Made by a program: the position numbers and the translations under genes. Source: Adhaeribacter aerolatus (GTDB lineage: Bacteria > Bacteroidota > Bacteroidia > Cytophagales > Hymenobacteraceae). Taken from it: a stretch of 64,000 nucleotides of DNA. The DNA is taken from NCBI RefSeq assembly GCF_007991635.1, contig NZ_BJYS01000041.1:19411-83410 (forward strand). The letters run 5' to 3'. Below, piece by piece: positions 8,885 to 18,177 of this stretch (the stretch's first letter is position 1; each line of letters starts with the position of its first letter). The notes below the pieces were generated by a model, which was not told the origin of the DNA, ran no database searches, and saw only the letters and a program-made list of their open reading frames with translations.

Positions 8885-10936
8885 ATGCTGAAACACCCCA
8901 TTAAAATTTCAGGGATTGCCTTTCTGGCAGCAAGTTCCCTCTTAACCGTAAGCTGCAACAAATCGGGCACTACGGCGCAAAACAAAGAATTGCACTCCGG
9001 TATTATTCGCACCAACATGGATACCACAGTAGCCCCCGGTGATAATTTTACGGCTTACGTAAATGGCAACTGGGTAAAGAAAACCGCTATTCCAGCCGAT
9101 AAATCAATGTACAACGTTTTTCTAATTCTCAACGACAAAGTACAGGAAGATGTAAAAGCAATTATTGAAGCTTCGGCTAAAGGCGATTTTAAGGAAGGTT
9201 CCGAAGAACAAAAAATCGGTAATTTGTACGAGTCGTACATGGATACAAAAACCCGCGATGCATTGGGCACAAAGCCCCTGGCGCCGGAAATGCAGAAAAT
9301 CCAGGCGATTAAGGATTACAAAGATTTAGCCGGGTATTTTGCACACGCTAACAAATACGGCCTCCTGGTGCCGTTTAGTGTGGGCGTAATGGAAGACTTT
9401 AAAAATCCGAAGCAATATATGCTGTATACCTGGCAAGGCGGATTGGGCTTACCGGAGCGCGAATATTACTTCCTGAATGATGCCAAATCGAAAGACACCC
9501 GCACCAAGTATGTAGCCCACATCGAGAAAATGTTAACGCTGGCCGGAATTGCCGATGCCAAAGCGAAAGCAGCTAAAATAATGGACCTGGAAACCCAATT
9601 AGCCGCCAAGCACATGAAAAAGGAAGATACCCGTAACATTGTGGCGCTTTACAACAAATACGCGGTAAAAGACCTGAACAACTTAATGCCCGATTTTGAT
9701 TGGAATACTTTATTGCAGCAAACCGGCGCCAAAGAAGACAGCATTGTAATTACGCAGGTAGCTTATACCAAAGATTTAAATAATATTATTAAAAACACTT
9801 CCCTCGATACCTGGAAAACTTACCTGCAGTGGGGCTTAATTCACGCGGCCGCCCCTTATTTATCAACCCCGCTGGACCAGGAGAATTTTGAATTTTACGG
9901 TAAAACCCTGAATGGTACCCAAGAACAGCGGCCACAGTGGCGACGGGCTGTAGATGCGGTAAACGGCAGTTTAGGCGAAATGGTAGGCAAAGTGTACGTC
10001 GAAAAACATTTCCCGCCGGAAGCCAAAGAACGGATGGATGCCCTGGTGAAAAACTTGTTAAAAGCTTACGAATCGAGTATAAAAGAACTGGATTGGATGA
10101 GCGAAGATACCAAAAAGCAGGCGCTGGATAAATTAAGCAAGTTTACGCCTAAAATTGGCTACCCGAAAAAATGGCGCGATTACTCCAGCCTGAAAATAGC
10201 CGCAGGCGATTTATTCGGCAATATTTTGCGGGCGACCGAGTTTGAGTACAACCGCAACCTGAATAAACTAGGTAAACCCGTCGATCGCGACGAATGGGGC
10301 ATGACACCTCAGACCATTAATGCTTATTACAATCCGCCACTGAACGAAATTGTTTTCCCCGCCGCTATTCTGCAACCTCCCTTCTTTGACATGAACGCCG
10401 AAGATGCCGTTAATTACGGTGCTATTGGGGGCGTTATCGGGCACGAAATTGGTCACGGTTTCGACGACCAGGGCAGCACCTTTGATGGTAACGGCGTAAT
10501 GCGTAACTGGTGGACCGAAAAAGACCAGCAGGAATTTAAAAAACGGACCGGCGCTTTAGAGCAGCAATACAACGCATTTAAAGTATTTCCGGATTTAACC
10601 GTAAACGGTGCTTTTACCTTGGGCGAAAATATCGGCGACCTGGGTGGATTGAGCATTGCTTTGAAAGCCTACAAAGCCAGCTTAAACGGCAAAGAAGCAC
10701 CCGTACTGGATGGCTTTACCGGCGAGCAACGGGTATTTATTGGCTGGGGACAAGCCTGGCTGAACAAAGCGCGCGAAGAAGCGTTGCGTAACCAAATAAA
10801 AACTGATCCGCATTCACCTGCCAATTTCCGGGTAAACGGCGTAGTCCGGAACGTGCCGGAATTTTACACCGCCTTTAACGTTAAACCAACCGACTCTTTA
10901 TATTTAGCCCCGGAGAAACGTGTTAAAATCTGGTAA
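8885..10936 (+). CDS. M13 family zinc metallopeptidase (PepO/neprilysin-like), lipoprotein
   Basis: The 683-residue protein has a lipoprotein signal with C24 as the lipidated residue (LTVSC). The M13 N-terminal domain spans about 45-430 and the catalytic domain about 475-683. The zinc site is complete: H520-E521-I-G-H524 and third ligand E581 in ENIGDLGG. The substrate-binding motif NAYYNP is at 479-484. M13 enzymes cut oligopeptides; this one is probably anchored facing the periplasm or cell surface. It ends VKIW, keeping the family's C-terminal Trp but not the cysteine of the usual CxVW ending. It is a single gene followed by a strong hairpin. Confidence 0.95.
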   Translation: MLKHPIKISGIAFLAASSLLTVSCNKSGTTAQNKELHSGIIRTNMDTTVAPGDNFTAYVNGNWVKKTAIPADKSMYNVFLILNDKVQEDVKAIIEASAKGDFKEGSEEQKIGNLYESYMDTKTRDALGTKPLAPEMQKIQAIKDYKDLAGYFAHANKYGLLVPFSVGVMEDFKNPKQYMLYTWQGGLGLPEREYYFLNDAKSKDTRTKYVAHIEKMLTLAGIADAKAKAAKIMDLETQLAAKHMKKEDTRNIVALYNKYAVKDLNNLMPDFDWNTLLQQTGAKEDSIVITQVAYTKDLNNIIKNTSLDTWKTYLQWGLIHAAAPYLSTPLDQENFEFYGKTLNGTQEQRPQWRRAVDAVNGSLGEMVGKVYVEKHFPPEAKERMDALVKNLLKAYESSIKELDWMSEDTKKQALDKLSKFTPKIGYPKKWRDYSSLKIAAGDLFGNILRATEFEYNRNLNKLGKPVDRDEWGMTPQTINAYYNPPLNEIVFPAAILQPPFFDMNAEDAVNYGAIGGVIGHEIGHGFDDQGSTFDGNGVMRNWWTEKDQQEFKKRTGALEQQYNAFKVFPDLTVNGAFTLGENIGDLGGLSIALKAYKASLNGKEAPVLDGFTGEQRVFIGWGQAWLNKAREEALRNQIKTDPHSPANFRVNGVVRNVPEFYTAFNVKPTDSLYLAPEKRVKIW

Positions 10937-10954
10937 GTAATCTGGATTAACCAT

Positions 10955-10998
10955 AAATAGAATAGCCTGTTTATCTGCATAAACAGGCTATTCTATTT
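10955..10998 (+). terminator. Strong terminator hairpin after the M13 peptidase gene
   Basis: Two perfectly complementary 20-base arms (10955-10974 and 10979-10998) enclose a CTGC loop. The right arm ends in TATTTCT, giving a short U-rich tract. Confidence 0.85.
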
Positions 10999-11097
10999 CT
11001 AATAGCAGGTTTAAAAAGCCGGAAGGAGAATTATGTTCCTCCAATCCAACGCATTAAACTACTTTTCCTAAATGGTATTCCATAGATGGGTTGATAT

Positions 11098-11270
11098 TTT
11101 ATCTTTTGAAAGATTCCATCTTTCAAGGTGCAGGTGCTAACTGGTAGTAAAAACCTAAGAAGCCTCCTGGCCGGCGGGCCCCGTTTGGTCATTCGGGCTG
11201 CTCATCTTTCCTTTCCTCCTGCGTCGGAATGCTGCGCACCGGAAAGCCAGAAGAGCATCTTCCAAAAGGC
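11098..11270 (+). repeat. Dispersed repeat, copy A (copy B at 25835)
   Basis: It starts with a short inverted repeat (CTTTTGAAAGATTCC and ATCTTTCAAG) and contains CCGTTTGGTCATTCGGGC followed by TGCTCATCT. Copy B has CCGTTTGATCACTTGGGC and TGCTCATCT in the same relative place, also after a hairpin built on ATCTTTT. The function is unknown. Confidence 0.5.
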
Positions 11271-11368
11271 CATCATCGCCCAAACTGATGTAGTCTGCGC
11301 TTAGCCGCTGCTTTTGCTTATTTTACCTGTTGTTAATATTACCCCTTCTTGCTTCGGTATCCACGAAC

Positions 11369-11400
11369 AGTCCCCCTTTGGAGGGGGTAGGGGGAGGATT
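11369..11400 (+). repeat. G/C-block palindromic repeat
   Basis: It contains CCCCCTTTGGAGGGGG followed by TAGGGGGAGGATT. Near-identical copies are at 34754-34785 and, inverted, at 51732-51763; a diverged one is at 53324. Such intergenic elements are common in Bacteroidota genomes, from general knowledge. Confidence 0.75.
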
Positions 11401-11679
11401 AACAACAGCATATAAATATCAACCAGCAACAATATCCTAAATCATACCACCCTTGCCACTCCTTATCCAAGGAGGAGATCCAAGAGCCAGCGATTATCCG
11501 GCATGATTAGCCAAAGCAGGTGCAGCACTAATTATTTTATTATATAATTAGCGGGGTTGATAAGCTTGGGCTCTGCCGAACTCCTTCCCTAATTTAGGGA
11601 AGTTGCCCGCAGGGCGGAAGGGTTAAACTCATTCAGAAGAAAAGTTTGCTGCACAGGCGAAAGCCACCGAAATAATTGC

Positions 11680-12399
11680 CTAATAATTGGTAACAACCTG
11701 ACCGCTTAAAATATTGGTGTTTCCGGTAGGTGGTGTCTGAAAGCCTCTCAAAAGCAAAGAATAAGATTTACCGGCGGTTAAAGCCACATCCGAAAGGGTT
11801 AGTAAAACCTCATTCGTGCCCGTTCTTTTTATTTGAATGGTTTGATTGCCCGTTGCCACATCTTTAAACAAAGTATGCTCTTTAAAATTTAAATTTGTAG
11901 TAATAGAAGTGCCGGTGGTACCGGTAGTAGCCACATCTACAGCCGGTGCATCCGGCGACAAATGAATAATGCGCATACCAGCCTTACCAGCGGCTGGCGT
12001 CATAACGGTATCGCTTACCACCAGCACCTCCATATCCTGCAGCCGGTTTACCGCAAATACCGAATAAAGCTTATTTTCTTTAAAGGTTAAAGTAGTATCT
12101 ACATAAGAATTGGCGGCATTTACCGGTGTAAATTTAAACTTTCGGCTTCCGGTAGAAAAACGCAGGTAATCAGAGTAATTATTGTATTTAAAAGGCTGTG
12201 AATTTAACCGTTGGTTATCTACTAAAATATCGAACTCCGGGGCATCCGGTGCGCCGTGATATAAAGTTACATAAGCAACCGGCGTGGGTTCCGGCGCCTC
12301 GCCCTCCTTATCTAAACAAGAGGTTAAAGAAAAAGAAAATAGGCTTAATAAAATCAGACTGGTTTTGTTGATGAATTGGTTACTAAAAAAGCTTTTCAT
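11680..12399 (-). CDS. DUF4397 domain lipoprotein
   Basis: The 239-residue protein has a lipoprotein signal (SLTSC, lipidated C28). It then has two immunoglobulin-like DUF4397 units: the first opens YVTLYHGAPDAPEFDILVDN (about 42-61) and the second contains MRIIHLSPDAPAVDVATTG (about 142-160). DUF4397 proteins are extracytoplasmic and of unknown function, so no activity is assigned. It is a single gene on the minus strand, convergent with the M13 peptidase gene. Confidence 0.88.
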   Translation of the reverse strand: MKSFFSNQFINKTSLILLSLFSFSLTSCLDKEGEAPEPTPVAYVTLYHGAPDAPEFDILVDNQRLNSQPFKYNNYSDYLRFSTGSRKFKFTPVNAANSYVDTTLTFKENKLYSVFAVNRLQDMEVLVVSDTVMTPAAGKAGMRIIHLSPDAPAVDVATTGTTGTSITTNLNFKEHTLFKDVATGNQTIQIKRTGTNEVLLTLSDVALTAGKSYSLLLRGFQTPPTGNTNILSGQVVTNY

Positions 12400-12851
12400 G
12401 AAAGGTGATAATTTGGTGATACATAATTTTTGTCCTTACCCATTAAACAGATGACCTTAGCTCTGCTTTACCTGGTACGAACACCAAAATGACCCGCTCG
12501 TTGTAAGATAGGTTGCAAGTGCCTGGCCCGTAAACAATAAATTTACCTTATCAGGCTAGTTTACAGGAATTTAAAACAGCAGTTTTTTCACCGACAAAAG
12601 GCTTTTAACAACGGGCAACGGTTTTAAAGAAAAAGTTTAGGGTAGGTCTTAGAATTAGGACGTTCCGGTTTACGCAAGAATATGATTTGCTTAAAATGGT
12701 GCCTACATCATCACCAACCGGGAGATTGGTTTTCTGCACACGCGTAGGGTGCTTTCGCTAATGCGGCACCTAATTGCAGCCTAATATAAGCACCCGCCTC
12801 AACCAATAGGTTAAAAAAGCAGTAATAACGAACTGTTTATTTACCCCAACG
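12400..12851. other. Divergent intergenic region without a gene
   Basis: This 452-bp stretch must hold the promoters of the DUF4397 gene (left) and the CDF gene (right). Apart from the REP-like copy at 12713 no gene or strong motif was found. Confidence 0.5.
12713..12765 (+). repeat. REP-like dispersed repeat, diverged copy
   Basis: CCAACCGGGAGATTGG is followed by CACGCGTAGGGTGCTTTCGC and TAATGCGGC, matching the two-palindrome layout of the copies at 8647 and 13885 with several substitutions. Confidence 0.65.
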
Positions 12852-13766
12852 ATGGCAGCGTCTAAAATTCCATTATACAGTGCTCTAGTGGCTAACCTAG
12901 CCATTGCCATTACCAAATTTATTGCTGCCGGCGCAACGGGTAGTTCGGCCATGATTTCCGAGGGTATTCACTCCTTAGTAGATACCACCAACGAAATATT
13001 GCTCTTATATGGCATTCACCGGAGTAAAAAGCCCGCCGATGCCCAACGTCCTTTTGGCTACAGCAAAGAATTATACTTCTGGGCATTTATCGTTTCAATC
13101 TTAATATTTGGCATCGGCGGAGGCATTTCCTTTTACGAAGGTGTCACGCATTTGCAGCATCCGTCTATTATTGAAGACCCGCATTGGAATTACCTGGTGC
13201 TGGGCATTGCTTTTGTACTCGATGGCTTTTCGTTTTTTACCGCCCAGCGCGAATTTACCCGCCAGCGGGCCGGTACACCGTTCTGGGCGGCCGTCCGGAA
13301 AAGCAAAGACCCATCTACCTTTGTGGTGTTGTTTGAAGACGCCGCTGACCTGCTTGGCCTTATTATAGCTTTTCTGGGGATATTTCTGGGCCATTATTAC
13401 CAGAACCCTTATTTCGATGGCATTGCTTCGATGCTGATTGGTGTTATACTGGCTGCAATCGCAACCTTATTGCTGGTAGAAAGCCGGAGTTTGCTCATGG
13501 GCGAAACCGCCGAACCAGAAATATTGCAGCAGGCGGTGCAACTGGCGAGCAATAACCCGGCGGTTGCAAAAGTTGGACTGCCGCTCTCGATGTACATGGG
13601 GCCGGAAGATATTATTTTGGCTATTCCCATAACCTTCCGGGATGAGGTAACGGGCCGGGAAATTACCGAAACCATTGCCCACATCCGGCAAACCATTCAA
13701 CAACAAATTCCGCCGGTTAAACAAATATTTATTAATCCTACCAGCCCGACGGCTATAGATAATTAA
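12852..13766 (+). CDS. Cation diffusion facilitator (CDF) family metal transporter
   Basis: The 304-residue inner-membrane protein has about six helices and a cytoplasmic C-terminal domain (about 215-304) with the ferredoxin-like dimerisation pattern of the family. Metal-site residues are visible in helix 2 (H40-x-x-x-D44, in EGIHSLVDTTNE) and helix 5 (E162-x-x-x-D166, in FEDAADLLG). CDF proteins export Zn, Fe, Mn or Co in exchange for protons. H/D plus E/D sites do not settle the metal. It is a single gene. Confidence 0.92.
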   Translation: MAASKIPLYSALVANLAIAITKFIAAGATGSSAMISEGIHSLVDTTNEILLLYGIHRSKKPADAQRPFGYSKELYFWAFIVSILIFGIGGGISFYEGVTHLQHPSIIEDPHWNYLVLGIAFVLDGFSFFTAQREFTRQRAGTPFWAAVRKSKDPSTFVVLFEDAADLLGLIIAFLGIFLGHYYQNPYFDGIASMLIGVILAAIATLLLVESRSLLMGETAEPEILQQAVQLASNNPAVAKVGLPLSMYMGPEDIILAIPITFRDEVTGREITETIAHIRQTIQQQIPPVKQIFINPTSPTAIDN

Positions 13767-13884
13767 GTGGCAAGCCAATTATGTACATTTTTAAATTAAG
13801 TCTTTTATCTTCTTACAAACAGGATTCGTTTCGTAAAAGATAGAGAAGTGATATCTTGGTTGTAGGTCTAATTATTTTAACATC

Positions 13885-13947
13885 GCCAATCAGGAGATTG
13901 GCTTTCCAAAAAATGCGAAGAGCGCTTCGCTAACTCTACACATAACA
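13885..13947 (+). repeat. REP-like dispersed repeat
   Basis: GCCAATCAGGAGATTGGC is followed by AATGCGAAGAGCGCTTCGC and TAACTCTACACATAAC. It matches copy 1 at 8647 closely and ends about 70 bp before the AT-rich orphan gene at 14017. Confidence 0.72.
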
Positions 13948-14016
13948 GAAGAGAACTAATTAGTTTGAGTAAAAGCGTTATATTAAGATTTATAAACAAT
14001 CAATAAAAAACAACAA

Positions 14017-15078
14017 TTGAAAAAAGGTAGTTATTATTTTGTCATACAATTTCCTATACCATGGCCAGTAACCAAGAATTGTGTAATAATCAAAAGTCCT
14101 GTAGATTCTACAGAATTAATAATTTCTACCACCCCAAAGGGAAATTTAGAAGTATTAATCAATGAAAATACTGAAGATGAGATTAGGTTTAGTAGTCAGC
14201 CAATAATTTTTCAAAATTATTTTGTCATTCTTACAGTATTTTGGTCAGATAATAAAATCTCTCTTAGAATTAATGAAACTTACATAGGTCCTGTAGAATT
14301 GGTCACACCTGTTTTGGTGGAAGGTTTCAATAATGGCAGACAGGAAAACTTTCCTACGGATATAGGCTTGGTTTCATGGTTAGATGCAAAAGCTATTGAC
14401 CAATGCCGAGTATGGATGGAATGGAGAATTCTAGAATACGGAAATCCTATTGCACAACCAGGCCCTAATCGAAGGTTAAAAAGCGTTCAAGAACAAACAG
14501 AAGAACTCTCCAAGGTTCTTGAACCCCTCAAATATTTTTTGCAACAACTTAAGACAGGCAATAATGTATTTTTGACAAGTCTTTTGCCGATTTTACGTTC
14601 CTTACTTTTTTGGCCGGATAGAAAAAGTAAAAATTACAAACCATTACTTCTTAGGATAGGGGCGCTAAAAAAATTACCCCTACCTGTTTATGCCCTTCAT
14701 ACAACTAAGAATTACGATAGGCCTGATTTCTTAAATATTGGGTATATCGAATATAAAAATAATATTCCAAGTATATATAAAAGTGTTAGAACTCCACAAT
14801 TAATGGATTTTCAAGAATGGCTTCATACAGAATTAATTTTTAAACCTCAGGAACCTATCGTTTTAGGAAAAAATCCATTTAGAGTAAAAGATTTAATTTT
14901 TGAGGCAGCCAACACTATTGGAACTGCTCATTATGATCCAGACATTCCAATTCCAATTGATTATTTAAAGAACAGTTTCATCAATGAAAGAGAATTCTTC
15001 ACTGAATTTATAATTAATATATCCTCTATAACTTTAGCTCTATCTAAATACGTTTTAGATTACAATAATGATAGCTAA
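14017..15078 (+). CDS. AT-rich orphan gene, protein of unknown function
   Basis: The 353-residue product has no family I recognise. The only possible start is TTG at 14017, because an in-frame TAA lies at 13993. The first about 110 residues alternate like a beta sandwich (NYFVILTVFWSDNKISLRIN), which recalls LamG/concanavalin-like domains; this is weak inference. The C-terminal half is mixed helical, with no signal peptide or membrane segment. Base composition and codon use are much more AT-rich than the genes on either side. With REP-like DNA upstream and a transposase remnant downstream, it is probably a recent arrival. Confidence 0.6.
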   Translation: MKKGSYYFVIQFPIPWPVTKNCVIIKSPVDSTELIISTTPKGNLEVLINENTEDEIRFSSQPIIFQNYFVILTVFWSDNKISLRINETYIGPVELVTPVLVEGFNNGRQENFPTDIGLVSWLDAKAIDQCRVWMEWRILEYGNPIAQPGPNRRLKSVQEQTEELSKVLEPLKYFLQQLKTGNNVFLTSLLPILRSLLFWPDRKSKNYKPLLLRIGALKKLPLPVYALHTTKNYDRPDFLNIGYIEYKNNIPSIYKSVRTPQLMDFQEWLHTELIFKPQEPIVLGKNPFRVKDLIFEAANTIGTAHYDPDIPIPIDYLKNSFINEREFFTEFIINISSITLALSKYVLDYNNDS

Positions 15079-15130
15079 CCATAAATTATATTAATAGAAT
15101 CCTTTTGCATTCTTAGTTGATATTTTCTCT

Positions 15131-15149
15131 TAGCTAGCTAGCTAGCTAG
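15131..15149. repeat. TAGC tetranucleotide microsatellite
   Basis: The unit TAGC is repeated almost five times. It sits about 50 bp after the stop of the orphan gene and outside any frame. Confidence 0.9.
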
Positions 15150-15283
15150 TGCTTATCCAAAATAGATTTTAGAAATAGATGAAGACTGAAAAATCAAAAT
15201 AGCGCTTCTAACCTAAAATTCTTAATCTTTAATTTCAAATTTTTAATTTGGTGAAGCACTAGTTAAATGCCACCTGATGCTCT

Positions 15284-15758
15284 CGCTGGCGCGAGCGTGT
15301 GCCCCTCCGCTCAAACCAAATTAATTTCTAAAATACCTTTACTACCGGCATAATTAATAGCACTGCTATATTGCCAATGTTCGGGGGTCCGTTACAGACA
15401 CAGCTTCTACTGGATTGTTATGGATGTAATATATTTTCTGGTCTATTACGGCCGCACTTCAAAGTTCTATGGGTTTATTGTGTTGCTGCCAAAAATGCCG
15501 GTTCTGAATATTACTATTCTTTAAACCAGCCCGTTCCATCATCCAAAGTAGCCACTCTCTGCGGCTTTCCTGAATATTTCCGGCTATAGCTGCTTGCAAC
15601 TTCTTTGAAGTAAAAGTTTTCAGACAAACACATCGAGCTAATAAACCACTGCAAAACTGACAAAGTCCAAACCTTCTTTATTGTAAAACTTATACTTCCG
15701 GCTCATAAATACTTTTGTAATTTAAGTTTTAGGTACGAGCGACAAGCTCGCACCAGCG
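15284..15758 (-). mobile_element. Decayed RAYT/IS200-like element with terminal inverted repeats
   Basis: The sequence CGCTGGCGCGAGC at 15284-15296 is the inverse of GCTCGCACCAGCG at 15746-15758 with 12 of 13 matches. Between them lies the broken transposase gene described next. RAYT elements (REP-associated tyrosine transposases) move short palindromic repeats; whether this one ever mobilised the REP-like copies nearby is speculative. Confidence 0.75.
15311..15706 (-). pseudogene. REP-associated tyrosine transposase (RAYT, Y1_Tnp family), internally deleted
   Basis: Read leftward, the start ATG (15706-15704) gives MSRKYKFYNKEGLDFVSFAV, the usual opening of Bacteroidota RAYT proteins, then stops. 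A second frame gives FTSKKLQAAIAGNIQESRRE and NIQNRHFWQQHNKPIE. The next parts give IDQKIYYIHNNPVEAV and finally PEHWQYSSAINYAGSKGILE followed by INLV and TGA at 15313-15311. These are recognisable C-terminal motifs of the family. The middle of the gene, which would carry the catalytic HUH motif, is missing, and there are stops and frame changes. It is therefore non-functional. Confidence 0.85.
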
Positions 15759-15915
15759 TAGATAAATAAGAAATAATTATATGTAGCTCGTTAAATATTT
15801 AAATATGGCAATATTTGATTCAGGAACGAGCTTTGCGAACCATGCGTAGAGATATAGCAGAAATTTACGTATTTAGTTGAAACTAATTTGGGCTTAGTTA
15901 GCCAGAGAACAAACC

Positions 15916-18177
15916 ATGACCATCACCTCCACCGAAAAAGATATTGCCACTTTAGCCGCGCGTTTCGTAAACAACACGCATCGGCATGTATTCCTGACGG
16001 GAAAAGCCGGAACGGGTAAAACCACTTTCCTGCGCTATATCACCAGCCACACGCACAAGCAAGCCGTAATTGCGGCACCTACGGGCGTGGCGGCCATAAA
16101 TGCCGGGGGCGTAACGTTGCACTCGCTTTTTCAATTACCTTTTGGTGCTTACGTACCCGATACCAAATTACCAGCCGGGCTGAACCAAAATATAAATACC
16201 CGCGAGTCGCTTATCCGGGGTTTACAAATTAGGGGCAATAAACGGCGGTTGCTGCAGGAACTGGAACTGCTGATTATTGACGAGGTGAGTATGCTCCGGG
16301 CCGATTTGCTGGATGCCATTAACACAGTATTGCAGGTGGTACGGCGACAAGGCAATGTACCGTTTGGCGGGGTACAGGTTCTTTTTATCGGCGATTTATT
16401 GCAGTTACCACCCGTGGTAAAAGACCAGGAATGGCAGGTGCTGCAAAGGTATTACAACAGCCCGTATTTCTTCGATGCCCAGTGTTTGCAAGGGCCGCAC
16501 AAACCGCTCTACATCGAGCTCGACAAAGTATACCGGCAGTCCGACGATAAATTTATCCGGTTGCTGAACAACCTGCGGCATAACCAGTTACTGCCCCAGG
16601 ATGCTGAACTGCTGAACCGCCACTACCAACCCGGTTTCCGGCCCGCTCCCGACGACCCTTATATCTTGCTTACCACCCACAACCACAAAGCCGATACGGT
16701 TAACCGCGAGGCGCTGCAGAAACTACCCGGTAAATCGTATTTCTTCGAGGCCGACATTGACAAAGACTATCCGGAACATATGTTTCCGCTGGAGGCCACG
16801 ATGGAACTGAAAGCCGGCGCCCAGGTAATGTTTATCAAAAACGACCCCACCGGCGAAAAGCGTTTTTACAACGGCAGAATCGGGAAAGTAGCCGAAATAA
16901 ACGACAATGGGTTCCAGGTGGAATTCCCGGACGATATGGTTAAGGTAAAGGTAGAAAAGTACGAGTGGCAGAATATTCGCTATCGCTTTAACGAAACCAC
17001 GAACGAAGTGGAAGAAGAAGTGTTGGGTACCTTTAGGCAATATCCGGTGCGGCTGGCCTGGGCCATTACGGTGCACAAAAGCCAGGGGCTCACGTTCCGG
17101 AAAGCTGTTCTGGATTTAGGCGGGGCTTTTGCGCCCGGCCAGGTGTACGTAGCGCTCTCGCGGCTGGTATCGCTCAACGGGTTGGTGCTCAGTTCGCCGG
17201 TGCCGGCCGTGTTGCCGAACCAGGATCAGGCCATTACGGGTTTTGCCGGCAGCGCCGGTCAGGAGCCGCTGGAAGACGTATTGGCCACTGAGTCGCAGAC
17301 TTACCTGAAAAATTCTTTACAAGGGTGCTTCGATTTTGGCCCTTGTGCCGGGCACCTGCGGCTACACCTGGCCAATTACACCAAAGACGAACAACGCTCG
17401 ACCCGGCAAAAACATTTACTCTGGGCGCAGGAACTGGAAGCAGCTTTTCGGAAGGAAAAGGAAGTAGCCGATAAATTTGGGCAGCAACTGGCCGGGCTGG
17501 TAGCCCAACAGCCGCTGAACCTGGACCAACTGGAAACCCGGATCCGGGCCGCTACCGACTATTTCCGGCCCCGCCTGAAAGAACTCAGCCGCAGCGTACT
17601 AACCCAGGCCGGAAAAGTAGCCGAGGAGAAGAAAACAAAACAATACCAGGCCGAACTCCGGGAACTGGAATCGCACTTGTTTCGGGTACAGCAGCAACTG
17701 GAAAAAGCTGCGGCCTTGCTTACCTCTTTCCGCGAAGGCAAGGAATTTACCAAGCAGGCCCTGCCACCAACCGAAGAACGACAGCAATTGTTAGCGGAAA
17801 ATAATCTACCCCCAAAGTCCAGAAGTCGGGCGCAACGCGCAACCGAACCCAAAGCACCCGGCGAAAAGAAAGAGAAAGGTCAGACCCAGGAAGAGAGTTA
17901 TAAACTTTACCGGGAAGGAAAAAGCATTGAAGAAATTGCGGCTTTACGAGGTTTGGCGCACACCACCATCGAAGGCCACCTGGCCCGCTACGTCCAATCC
18001 GGAGCTATTCCGGTAGAGCAGTTCCTCGATCCGGTGAAACTGGAGCAAATCCTTACGGTAGCCCGCACCATCGATACGGACCAGCTATCGCCGATAAAGC
18101 AATTATTAGGCGATGAATTTTCTTATACCGATATCAGGTTTGCGGTCGCTTTTGCAAAGGGTTTAAAAAGTAAATAA
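15916..18177 (+). CDS. Pif1/RecD2-like superfamily 1B DNA helicase with C-terminal helix-turn-helix region
   Basis: The 753-residue protein has Walker A GKAGTGKTT (29-37), motif Ia APTGVAAINAGG, Walker B IIDEVSML (120-127), motif III GDLLQLPPV (159-167) and motif VI-region WAITVHKSQGLTF (382-394). This is the Pif1-type core. A charged, coiled-coil-prone region (about 500-600) leads to a C-terminal helix-turn-helix domain (about 653-700, LYREGKSIEEIAALRGLAHT), the HTH_40 type also found after RecQ-like helicases. The likely role is 5'-3' unwinding in DNA repair or replication. It is a single gene; its end overlaps the next leftward frame by 44 bp. Confidence 0.9.
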   Translation: MTITSTEKDIATLAARFVNNTHRHVFLTGKAGTGKTTFLRYITSHTHKQAVIAAPTGVAAINAGGVTLHSLFQLPFGAYVPDTKLPAGLNQNINTRESLIRGLQIRGNKRRLLQELELLIIDEVSMLRADLLDAINTVLQVVRRQGNVPFGGVQVLFIGDLLQLPPVVKDQEWQVLQRYYNSPYFFDAQCLQGPHKPLYIELDKVYRQSDDKFIRLLNNLRHNQLLPQDAELLNRHYQPGFRPAPDDPYILLTTHNHKADTVNREALQKLPGKSYFFEADIDKDYPEHMFPLEATMELKAGAQVMFIKNDPTGEKRFYNGRIGKVAEINDNGFQVEFPDDMVKVKVEKYEWQNIRYRFNETTNEVEEEVLGTFRQYPVRLAWAITVHKSQGLTFRKAVLDLGGAFAPGQVYVALSRLVSLNGLVLSSPVPAVLPNQDQAITGFAGSAGQEPLEDVLATESQTYLKNSLQGCFDFGPCAGHLRLHLANYTKDEQRSTRQKHLLWAQELEAAFRKEKEVADKFGQQLAGLVAQQPLNLDQLETRIRAATDYFRPRLKELSRSVLTQAGKVAEEKKTKQYQAELRELESHLFRVQQQLEKAAALLTSFREGKEFTKQALPPTEERQQLLAENNLPPKSRSRAQRATEPKAPGEKKEKGQTQEESYKLYREGKSIEEIAALRGLAHTTIEGHLARYVQSGAIPVEQFLDPVKLEQILTVARTIDTDQLSPIKQLLGDEFSYTDIRFAVAFAKGLKSK

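Larger units (their letters stand above)
10999..11679. other. Gene-free stretch made mostly of dispersed repeats
   Basis: No plausible coding frame is seen. It contains the repeat at 11098-11270, the G/C-block palindrome at 11369-11400, and another short palindrome near 11588-11602 (TTCCCTAATTTAGGGAA). It looks like repeat-derived spacer DNA between convergent genes. Confidence 0.6.
15079..15915. other. Accessory intergenic region with transposase remnant
   Basis: No intact gene is seen in these 837 bp. Besides the RAYT remnant it holds a TAGC microsatellite and AT-rich repeats near 15208-15250 of the type found at 23138 and 39361. Near 15840-15855 there is an ATGCGTAGAG fragment resembling the REP-like element. 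Confidence 0.6.

Noticed and set aside
15131..15149. TAGC tandem array as a phase-variation tract
   Set aside because: It lies after a stop codon and before no gene, so slippage would not switch any visible frame or promoter.
15371..15589. A 72-codon frame on the plus strand
   Set aside because: It is antisense to the RAYT transposase remnant, whose motifs explain the sequence on the minus strand.
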